The notes below the pieces were generated by a model, which was not told the DNA's origin, ran no database searches, and saw only the letters and a program-made list of their open reading frames with translations. Shown here one piece after another: positions 55,460-64,000 of a stretch of 64,000 bases of DNA (position 1 is its first letter; each line of letters starts with the position of its first letter). The stretch is from Orobanche coerulescens. Its lineage: Eukaryota; Streptophyta; Magnoliopsida; Lamiales; Orobanchaceae. The stretch is from the NCBI GenBank assembly GCA_033398695.1, contig CM065805.1:166695787-166759786 (forward strand), in the 5' to 3' direction. Position numbers and translations under genes: made by a program.

Positions 55460-57298
55460 TAAAGCTATGAAATTCATGATGAAATAGAACATTGTAAAGT
55501 GATTGCCAGTGTTGATTTACGCGTTATGAAACATGTTAAGCATTATTGACGCATGGTTCATTGGAATTTGGACTTGTTAATTTATGTTATTTGTTTGAAT
55601 TAAATGATTTGGATTTAATTGAGGATATATTTGCATTGCATTATATGCAGGAGGCTCCACGGAAGGAGATGTTTAAAGAACTAAAGGAAAAAACGTAGCA
55701 AGAAAAGGAGCAGCAGAAGGACACAACCGTGTCCGTAAGTAACACGATCGTGTGTCTAACCAAAGACACAAATAAAAGGTTTATGGAGGATGACACGATC
55801 AGGACACAATCGTGTTGCGGCACGTGTCCTAGCACCCGAGCGTGTCAATGTCCATGTCAGCGAGATAGCTCGCATCAGAACGCATGATCAATGCCTGTCG
55901 GACCCCTCGAAGTCGACTTCTGAGCTAAAACCTCTATCATATGATCTTATTTATGCTTTTCTGGGCACGAATGACAAAGATCCGGTAATTGTCTTTCCTT
56001 CCTTTACCGATACTCAACTTGATTAATTACTTCGGGTGTTGAGAGCTTAGAACTCTGTCATAGGTTGGTCTATTACTAATTTAAAAGGCATTGGCCCGTC
56101 TATTTGTATGCATATGATCCTCTTAGAAGAAAGTTCTAAGCCTAAAGTGCAAAATCAAAGAAGATTAAATCCTATTATGCAAGAGGTAGATAACAATGAG
56201 GTCCTAAAATTATTAGATGCATGAATTATTTATACAATATCAGATAGTGAGTTGGTGAGTCCAACTAAGTCGTGTCTAAGAAAGTGATAATGGTTGTTAC
56301 TAAGGATGAAAAAGATGAATTAATTGCTACTAAAGTAGTTATAGGTTGGCGAGTGTGTATTGATTAAAGGTCCTTAAATGCGGAAACACGTAAAGACCAT
56401 TCCCCCTTCATCGATCAATGTTAGATAGGTTGTCGAGGCATGGCTTTTATTATTTTCTTGATGGCTATTAGGGGTATAATCAAATTTATATAGCACCGGA
56501 AGATCAAGGAAAAAACCGCTTTTACGTGCCCTTATGGAATTTATACTTATCGTAGGATGTCGTTCAATTTATGTAATGCCTCAACCACCTTTCAACGTTG
56601 TATGATGTTTATTTTTCATGTATTAATTGAAAAAATTATGAAGGTGTTCATGAATAATTTTTCTGTCTTTGGTGAATCTTCTGAACATTGTTCGCAAAAT
56701 CAAACTTTACTGTTGCAGCACTGTGAAGAGATTAATTTAGTGCTTAACTGGAAAAAGTGCCATTTTATGATATGTGAGAGCATTGTCCTAGGACATAGTG
56801 TCTCTACTGCAGGGCTAGAGGTGGACAGGTCAAAAATTATCGCCATAGAGAAACTCCCCCCTCCAAAGAATGAAAAAGCCATTATGAGTTTTAGGTATCG
56901 CCGGTTTCTATAGGAGGTTCATTCGTGATTTGTTTAAAATTACTAAGCATTTGAGTAAATTTCTAGAAAAAGATACTGCTTTTATTTTTTATGATGAGTG
57001 TTTGCAGGAATTTGAAGTTTTGAATAAGGTATTAGTAAATGCTCCTAGCCTCGTAGTACCGAATTATCTCAACCTTTTGAGATCATATGTGATGCAAGTG
57101 ATTTTGCTGTTGGAACTATGCTGGGACAACATCGCGAGAAGCTTTTTCGAGCTATTTATTATGCAATAAAGACATTACATGGAGCCTAGCAAAACTACAT
57201 CAATATGTAGAAAGAGATGCTCGTGATGGTCTTTGGCTTTGATAAGTCCTGATCGTACTTAACTGGGACAAAGATAATAGTACATACGGGCCACGCAG
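55460..57298 (+). pseudogene. Degenerate Athila/Tat pol fragment F
   Basis: From about 55900: ELKPLSYDLIYAFLGTNDKD (protease-RT linker), GIGPSICMHMILLEES, LKLLDA, then after heavy decay SFNLCNASTTFQRCMM, KVFMNNFSVFGES (catalytic FMDD reads FMNN), EINLVLNWKKCHFM, IVLGHSVS, RRFIRD-like and RNase H pieces up to GTKIIVHTGHA near 57290, where the G2 LTR interrupts. Nothing recognised in 55460-55715. Both active sites are destroyed. Confidence 0.8.
55720..55846. repeat. GACACGATCGTGTC palindromes in fragment F
   Basis: GACACAACCGTGTC, ACACGATCGTGTGT, GACACGATC, GACACAATCGTGTT and CACGTGTCC occur within 130 bp. They share outer arms with the G2 and Copia B motif but have GATC instead of GGCC in the centre. 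The right part reads in frame with the pol linker that follows. Confidence 0.8.
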
Positions 57299-58949
57299 TG
57301 TAACACCCCAAACTAGGCGGATATTACAGTGCCGTGGACCCCCGACTGGGACCCACCAGGCGAATGAAAAAAAATGAATTACACAGGGTAAATGTAGTAC
57401 CGAACCACATTACAACATCAATTACTCCGATTAGGAGTTTCATACAACACACCCAGGATAAAATAGAATACATGTGTATCTTATGTGACGATAAAATACA
57501 CAACACTGAATGAAACGAGTATTCAAACGGAATGTCTGCAGCAGAATAAATAAAGGAAACTTAAATGACTGAATAAGTGACTGAACAGACTGGGGCCCCC
57601 TTCTAGTATCACTGGGACTCCTCGACGTCAGTGTGTTCTCCCCGTGCCTTTGCCTTGCCAAGACCTGAAACACAAAATCCCCAAACGGGGTCAGTTACAC
57701 AGAACAACAATCCTCAAGGGTTGAAAAATACACAATCATGATTTAACTGAAGTTATGAAATATCCTTAGTTATGAATTACGCTGAAGAGGGGTATCATAG
57801 TACGCCCGTAGTGTTCTGTGCAAGTGTACAAGACGAATGACCAGACACACCCGTCCTTGTACCTAATTAGTCTCACGGAGGTAATCTGTTACCGTGTGCA
57901 CAGTCCAATGTATCACTCCCAATACATGGCCATAACGTGCCCGACTAAAAATTCCACACATCCGCACCCGGCCACGCAATATGAACCCAGAAGGTCATAT
58001 GAACGAGAATGACCGTAATGAATATCAATGAATAAATAATAATCTGACAAAGTCAAGAATGACTCACCGAGATGAGAGTAATAATGAAATGAATGATAGC
58101 TCAACGAAAAGATTGGAACCGCTGCTCCTTATGACTGAAGTGATTAATTGACAATAACAAGTTTTAATATGATTAATACAATGATGAATGAGTTATGATT
58201 ATGATTGATCAACAACAAAAGGTATGAATATCCTTTTAACCGAGTAAGAATTAACTTACACAACAACGATGAAGAATGTCCGTCCACGAACAACGTCCTA
58301 ATTGAGATATCGGTCGCTCGAACAACCTTAAATATTACAATTACCAACAATCCGTTCAATATACGAATCAAACACGAATATAACGAACTCAAAACGTCGA
58401 TACGACTAAACCAAGTCCATAGAGGCATTAAATCAAACACGTAGTATCCAAACTCCGATTGTTTACAATCAAACCTCGATATACCAATATCAAATCCCCC
58501 AAGAAGTGTTTCAAACCAACAAAACAACTCCAATACGATCAATAATCCGTTATGAATATCCAAAAATGTGATTAAAACAACAATTAGTCGAAAATCCCCA
58601 ATTCCAACTCGATCTTCAAGGTGTTCTTGAATAATCCCTCAATAATCCAATGAATCCTTATATAAACTCATAATCATATACATATCCCTTCATATAACAT
58701 GATTATAATGTCCAAAACATCATATCTCAACACAAAATCGAAGTCCAAAGTGTTGAAGGAATTACCTCTTGAAGATTCAAGTACTAAAATCCGAAAAACA
58801 CACGTTAGATTGATTTTCCGGGCTTCACGATCGAAAGGAAATGAAGAAAATCAAACACTCAAATGATAATTGATGAAGAAAACTCTCCCTCAAGCTTCTC
58901 TCTCGTAAAAGGTGGAAAAATCGAAAGAATGAGCAAATGCTCAAAAATG

Positions 58950-58960
58950 AATTTATAGGG
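58950..58960 (-). promoter_or_regulatory. TATA box of G2 LTR
   Basis: The minus strand reads CCCTATAAATT, 10 bp downstream of the palindrome cluster that starts at 58971. Confidence 0.72.
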
Positions 58961-58970
58961 TTGATTACCT

Positions 58971-59284
58971 GCCGACACGGCCCGTGCCGATCGGCACGGC
59001 CGTGTCGCACAGATTGGCCGACACCGGCCGACAGGACTCGACCGTGTCCCGCTTGACACGGTCGCGCGCGGAGGGCCTCCCGACAGGACCCGTCCGACGG
59101 CTTCGGCATGACTCGACCGCGCACGACACACGGCCGTGGCCGGGCGACGATCCTGGCTTATCCGGAAGGGTTCGACTCGGCCGTGCCAAACGACACGGTC
59201 AAGTCCTGTGGGCAGATACATCGGCATTTTCCGGACGAGTACGGCACGGGCCGTGTCGGACGACACGACCGAGTCCGGTCGGCA
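58971..59284. repeat. GACACGGCCGTGTC palindrome cluster in G2 LTR
   Basis: It begins with a near-perfect ~33-bp inverted repeat at 58974-59006 (arms GACACGGCCGTGCCGAT, one base inserted). Pairs of GACTCGGCCGTG and GACACGGTC-type sites follow, ending with the composite at 59243-59275 (15-mer palindrome, 4-nt spacer, 14-mer). The cluster lies in U3, directly upstream of the TATA box. Confidence 0.92.
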
Positions 59285-59644
59285 GTGATCGGCCAAAAGT
59301 CAAAATGAGCGGGTGAGCTAAAACGACCATAACTCTCTCGTCCGGACTCCGATTGACTCACCGTTTGAACCATTGGAAAGCTATCTCGATGCTCTATAAT
59401 ATTGCAAAGATTTAGAATTTTTGGAGTTACCAAAAATTAATGGTGATCTAACAAAGTCGAACTCATATGAGGAAAGTTGAAACAATGAACAATAACGATA
59501 CACAACTCGAAGTTTTTCCGAACGGTGAACACGGTGAAAGAACATGATTGATGAATGATTATAATTGAGTGAAAATACACTGAGTGACAATTACAGACTG
59601 ATAATTACTGAATGAAAATGAATGAATTATAACTGGGTATTACA

Positions 59645-59662
59645 TACACCCCCCCTTAAAAG
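59645..59662 (-). other. Polypurine tract of G2
   Basis: The minus strand reads CTTTTAAGGGGGGGTGTA directly before TGTAATACCC. It is preceded by an imperfect GTTTCGGGGACGAAAC repeat. Confidence 0.85.
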
Positions 59663-59678
59663 AGTTTCGTCCCCGAAA

Positions 59679-60774
59679 CTAAGGGTCAAACAACTCGGGA
59701 TAACTCTCCCGCATACTATCCTCGGTTTCCCAAGTGGCCTCTTCGACTCCGTGTCTAGACCACTGAATCTTAACCAAAGGAATCGTCTTATTTCTCAACT
59801 GTTTGATTCGCCGCTCTAAGACTCGTATAGGACGCTCCTCATATGAGTGGTCGTCGGCGATTTCGATATCGTCGAACTGCAGTATGTGACTCGGGTCGGC
59901 AACATACTTTCGCAACTGAGAGACATGAAACACATTATGAATTCGGCTCAACGCCGGAGGTAAAGCCAACCGATAAGCTAACTCGCCTACTCGATCCAAA
60001 ATCTCAAACGGTCCAATGAATCTCGGACTCAACTTTCCCCTCTTCCCAAAACGTAAGATACCACGACTCGGGGATACCTTGACCAACACATGGTCACCAG
60101 CCTCGAACTCTAATGGTCGACGACGGTTATCTGCATATGATTTCTGTCGACTCTGAGCGGTCAACACACGACTCTTGATCAAAGCTACCTTTTCCCGGGC
60201 GGCTATAAGCATATCGGGCTCGGTGCCGATTGATTCTGACAAGTCATCCCAACACAAAGGAGAGCGACAACGACGACCGTACAAGGCCTCGTAAGGTGCC
60301 ATCTTAATGGAAGCATGCCAACTATTATTATACGTGAACTCGATCAATGGTAGTTGGGCTTCCCAATCGTCCTTCCAATCGAGGACGCAAGCTCTCAACA
60401 TGTCCTCTAATGTCTGAATAGTCCTTCTCGATTGTCCGTTTGACCGAGGATGAAAGGCGATCGAGATTAAGCTGAGTTCCCATAGCACGATGAACTGATT
60501 TCCAAAAATGTGACACAAACCGTCCGTCACGATCGGAAACGATACTTTTAGGAGTACCGTGCAGTCTCCCTATCTCTTTGATGAATAGTTGGGCAAGTCT
60601 CTCGGGACCCCAAGTATCCTTAATCTCAAGAAAATGAGCTGATTTAGTTAAGCGGTCCACAATCACCCAGATCGTATTCATGCCACGACGACTCGTCGGC
60701 AAACTCGTGATGAAATCCATAGAAATGTCTTCCCATTTCCACTCTGGAATAGGGAGAGGTTTCAGCATACCCAC
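59679..60774 (-). pseudogene. G2 integrase and chromodomain
   Basis: Core: [47 protein letters not shown] (60774-60490), then after one frameshift the second half HPRSNGQSRRTIQ (catalytic Glu replaced near here), FTYNNSWHASIKMAPYEALY, KSYADNRRRPLEFEAGDHVL and the chromodomain (IRVLERRIKQLRNKTIPLVK, WSRHGVEEATWETEDSM, YPELF) in the last ~50 codons before the stop at 59679. Confidence 0.9.
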
Positions 60775-61902
60775 GGCCGCCGATGTTCAATCTTGACTTG
60801 TTGGCAAGTTAAGCATCTCGAAACAAATTCGCGACTTCTCGCTTCATATTACTCCACCAAGAATTTTGTTTCAAGTCTTTATACATCTTGCTAGACCCCG
60901 GGTGAACGAATAAGGGGTAGCATGAGCTTCTCTCAAAATCGAGTTTTTCAACTCGTCATTCACGGCACGCACATCCGGTTCTTAAACCTCAAAAGTCCAT
61001 CCTCGTGGACCACGAATCCAGGGCTTTCCCCTGAGCCACATCCTCACGAATGCGCAACAATGATGGGTCGAACCCCGATTCTCCCCGATTGCATTCTCAA
61101 GAGATGATGAAATCTCTAACATACAAAGTCGTCCCCGAACTCGCCGGCTGCACCTCGATCTCGGGTCTAAGGAATTCTGTTGGAGCTCCTTCGAATTGTT
61201 AAACGAGCAAGCATCCGCTCCGAACGGACTTACGACTCAAGGCGTCGGCGACAACGTTCGCCTTGCCCGGTGGTAAAGGATCTCAATATCATAATCCTTG
61301 ATTAGTTCTAACCACCGCCTCTGCCGCATATTTAACTCCTTCGAGTAAATATATACTTTAAACTTTTATGATCGGTGAATATCGACAAGTGACGCCATAA
61401 AGGTAATGACGCCAAATCTTCAAAGCGAACACTACGGCCGCTAGCTCAAGGTCGTGTGTCGGATAATTAACCTCGTAAGGTCTCAACTGCCGTGAAGCAT
61501 AGGCAATAACCTTCCTGCTCGCATGAGTACACATCCGAGACCGTCCGACGCATCACTATAAACCACAAATCCTTCCGTCCCTGCGGCAAGGAAAGTACAG
61601 TCCGACATTAACCGGCTCTTGAGTTCCTCAAAACTCCGTTGACACGCGTCGGACCACGTGTATTTCTTATCCTTCCGCAAAAGGTTCGTCAATGGTTGAG
61701 CAATTTTGGAAAATCCTTCCACAAACCTCCGATAATAACCGGCTAATCCGAGGAAGCTTCGGATTTCCTTAACATTCTTCAGAGGTAACCAATCCTGGAT
61801 AGGCTCCGTCTTCTGAGGATCAACACGCACTCCATCTGATGAAATTACATGTCCGAGAAACGCTACTGGACATCCGTAACTCACATTTGGAAAACTTTCC
61901 AT
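60775..61902 (-). pseudogene. G2 RNase H and connection to integrase
   Basis: RT thumb and RNase H pieces: [55 protein letters not shown] (61483-61902). Shifted frames then read ASRQLRPYE and similar, down to the zinc-binding region before 60780. Several indels. Confidence 0.82.
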
Positions 61903-62380
61903 AAAGTTGCTCTCGTCTCAGCACGTCGAGAACCTGATGAAGATGAATCTCATGTTCCTCTCGGTTACGAGAATAAATCAAAATGTCATCGATGAAGACA
62001 ACAACAAATCGATCCAAAAAGTCGATGAAGACCCGATTCATTAGTTCCATGAATACCGCAGGTGCATTAGTTAGCCCGAACGGAATAACTACGAACTCAA
62101 AATGACCATAGCGTGTTCGAAACGCCGTCCTCACGATATCCGACTCTCGAATCCGTAGCTGATGATATCCAGATCTTAAGTCGATCTTGGAAAATACTGA
62201 AGCTCCCTGAAGTTGATCCAAAAGGTCATCGATACGGGGTAAAGGATACTTATTCTTGATTGTCACCCTATTCAACTCCCGATAATCGATACACAAGCGA
62301 AAAGAACCATCCTTCTTTTTGACAAACAAGATCGGTGCTCCCACGGACGCACTCGGTCGGATATAACCTTTCTCGAACAA
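61820..62380 (-). pseudogene. G2 reverse transcriptase
   Basis: An open 186-codon segment: [75 protein letters not shown], and catalytic FIDD in [12 protein letters not shown] near residues 127-130. Frameshifts occur at both ends. It is the best-preserved RT core of the window. Confidence 0.92.
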
Positions 62381-63063
62381 TTACTCAAGTTGATTCTTCA
62401 ACTCGCATTTCGGCCGGGGCCATTCGATGCGGTGCCTTCGATATCGGGACGTGCTGTGCTCCAACTCAATCGTGAATTCCACATCCCTCTGTGGAGGCAA
62501 ACCAGTAACTCGTCTGAAATACATCGGCATATTCCCTTACTACCGGAATATCCGACAACATTATCGATGATTCCTCGGTTTTGGTCATATAGCACCAATA
62601 ACCGACACATCCTCGATCGAGTAATCGCACCGCTTTCATCAAATTAATGACCTTACTGCAATGTAGGATTACCTCCCGAAATACACATTCAACCCCATCG
62701 TCGAAATGATAGTAATCATACGCTTACGGACACTAATGATGGCATCATGACGATCCATCCAATCAATACCCAAGATGACGTCGTCTCTCGGCAAATCTAC
62801 CACGATAAGGTCCACGGCCATACACGACCGTGAAACCGAATAGGACAATCCCGAATCTCACGACACGATAATTCGTCTACCATCGGGTAGACCAATGACA
62901 TAAGGCTCACAACTAGTAGCACTACCCGCACGTAGTCTACTCAAACATGATTCTAAATGAATGAATGCGATGCACCAAGATCAAAAAGGGTACACAAAGT
63001 TGAGATAGAATATCGAGTGTACCCGAGATCATTTGGGCCTCGGGATCATCGGTCTTCTTCATC
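62381..63063 (-). pseudogene. G2 protease region
   Basis: Readable only in pieces; the clearest is the VILG-DWMDRHDAIISVRKR motif at about 62690-62790 that follows the active site in chromovirus proteases. The active-site segment itself is frameshifted near 62950. Confidence 0.6.
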
Positions 63064-64000
63064 TCATAAATCCGGGTTTGCTAGTCCCGTGACCGGACGC
63101 CTCCGTCTCACGACTATAGGCTCCACCTTTAGTCGCTCCCGCTGCTTTAAACGACGCCGATTGAGTGGCCTCGATTCTCGAACGGCCGATCGCCGGGGCT
63201 CGAGATGACGCTGAGTAGGTTTGGAGTCCCTACGGCAAAAACGGGCCTTATGCCCAACAATTCCACGCTTATGACACGTGATGATCGTCTCGGACACTTG
63301 GTGCCGACATGACCAAGATCCCCACAGCTATAACAGTGATGGCCGAACTCGCCGCTCGTGACCGAGATTCCGCGATTTAGACGTCACAGAGGTCGCCGTA
63401 AAAGCAGAGCCCGCACGAGGTTTCTTGAAGGTTGTCGCCGCCTTCGATCGATTACGATTCTTCGATTTCTTGATAGCAGACGAAGGTTGCCGCTTAGCAA
63501 TTTCTTTAGCGGTAAGCTCATAGGTAAGAGCTTTCTCAATGAATTCGCCAACGTGGTGCAATTATGATTAAGCAATTGTAATCTCATACGGGATTTCACC
63601 TCTTGCTGTAATACTTTATGTTATCCGCCTCGGAATGAATGTTTGATGAGGCGAACGGAAGATGTTCCTGAAATTTCTCGGCAATGGCGAGAACATCCTC
63701 GTCTGTTGAGGGGTCGGGAGTGAGTAATTCGACACTTGGCCTCTCCGAGTGGGGCCGGATAATATCTCTCCATCATGAGAGTCTTGAATCGCTCCCAAGT
63801 ACATGATCCTTCGGTGGGCTTCAACGACAACCACCAAGAATGTGCGCTCTTACCCAGGTAGTAAGCCGCAACAGAAACTTTGTGTCCTTCGGGACACTCT
63901 ACCATAGCAAACAACTTCTCGAAATACTCGAGCCAATGAATAATATCCGCCGGCTCAGACGAGCCCTCAAAAGTAGGTGGCCTCTGGCGAGAGATGTCGC
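63064..64000 (-). pseudogene. G2 gag, partial
   Basis: Gag core at 63914-63730: CPEGHKVSVAAYYLGKSAHS, WWLSLKPTEGSCTWERFKTL. Then a basic linker, a CCHC knuckle in shifted frame near 63300-63345 (CYSCGDLGHVGTKC) and a second knuckle-like CHKRGIVGHKARFC at about 63230-63275. Frame breaks between all segments; the N-terminus lies beyond 64000. Confidence 0.82.

Larger units (their letters stand above)
57299..59644 (-). repeat. 3' LTR of G2
   Basis: TGTAATACCCAG (minus strand) at 59644 to GGGGTGTTACA at 57299, 2346 bp. Its first ~100 bp match L1. TATA box and palindrome cluster lie in U3; the block 57781-57915 in the transcribed part matches LTR E. Confidence 0.92.
57299..64000 (-). mobile_element. 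Chromovirus G2, running off the right edge
   Basis: On the minus strand: partial gag (from beyond 64000), protease, RT, RNase H, integrase with chromodomain, PPT and 3' LTR (59644-57299). Many frameshifts. It interrupts the RNase H of fragment F next to CGCAG (57294-57298), the probable duplication. The 5' LTR is not in the window. Confidence 0.9.

Noticed and set aside
55715..56030. Plus-strand frame at 55790-56026 as an independent host gene
   Set aside because: Its C-terminal half is the Athila protease-RT linker and the N-terminal half is palindrome DNA; it is part of a dead pol.
58971..59316. GC-rich open frames on both strands in the palindrome clusters (for example 58984-59316) as small proteins
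   Set aside because: They arise because palindromic GC-rich repeats avoid stop codons. No domain, and the region is a promoter.
1..64000. Search for tRNA, rRNA, host exons or a bacterial defence/metabolic operon
   Set aside because: None seen; every long frame with a recognisable motif belongs to LTR retrotransposons.

Overview
The window looks like nuclear repetitive DNA of a flowering plant, probably pericentromeric or other heterochromatin. I found no host gene, no rRNA or tRNA gene and no bacterial feature. Almost every base belongs to LTR retrotransposons, nested in one another and mostly broken. The plant origin follows from Athila/Tat-type Gypsy elements with a TGGCGCCGTTGCC-type primer-binding site, chromodomain Gypsy elements (chromoviruses) with TGTAATAYCC...GTGTTACA LTRs, and Copia elements primed by initiator tRNA-Met (TGGTATCAGAGC).

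Layout, left to right. 1-1160: partial chromovirus LTR (L1), minus strand. 1161-13828: chromovirus A, minus strand, with its 5' LTR at 11974-13828 and its 3' LTR at 1161-7375. The 3' LTR is split by a gag-only Copia element (1805-6232, TSD ACCCT). The interior of A has lost gag and most of pol and contains a foreign orphan LTR (E, about 7756-11433). 13829-22455: Athila-type element A1, minus strand: 5' LTR, gag, protease, RT, RNase H, integrase and an env-position ORF2 cut off by element A. 22456-27336: chromovirus G1, plus strand, RT to chromodomain plus 3' LTR, cut by A1. 27513-55459: a pol-less Athila/Tat-type element A2, minus strand. Its 3' LTR is split by Copia B (27621-36899, TSD CTCAG) and by Copia C (37163-49016, TSD CACCC). 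55460-57298: degenerate plus-strand Athila/Tat pol. 57299-64000: chromovirus G2, minus strand, running off the right edge.

The most unusual feature is shared by most of these otherwise unrelated elements. Their promoters carry clusters of short, CpG-containing palindromes, often starting only about 7-12 bp upstream of a TATA box. The motif is TTACGGCCGTAA in L1; TAGCGTGCGCTA or TTACGTACGTAA in A, E, G1 and the gag-only Copia; GTGCCGCGGCAC in A1; GACACGGCCGTGTC in G2; and CACTGGGTSACCCAGTG in A2. The same motifs cross the Gypsy/Copia boundary. A composite of 14-mer, 4-nt spacer and 15-mer palindrome is present both in the Gypsy G2 promoter and in the Copia B leader. In A1 the palindromes occur twice: in the LTR promoter, and between pol and ORF2 next to a TATA-like box, followed by a plausible intron. 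Palindrome-rich LTR promoters are known to me from maize Sireviruses (Copia). Their spread across Chromovirus, Athila and Copia lineages in one locus is what I consider potentially new.

Protein-coding capacity is largely dead. The one long intact reading frame is the Copia gag at 3442-4986. Many of the premature stops elsewhere are CAG-to-TAG, CAA-to-TAA, CGA-to-TGA or TGG-to-TAG changes, as expected from decay of methylated cytosine. Coordinates of LTR ends come from TG...CA termini, PBS/PPT context and target-site duplications read by eye; percent identities were not computed.
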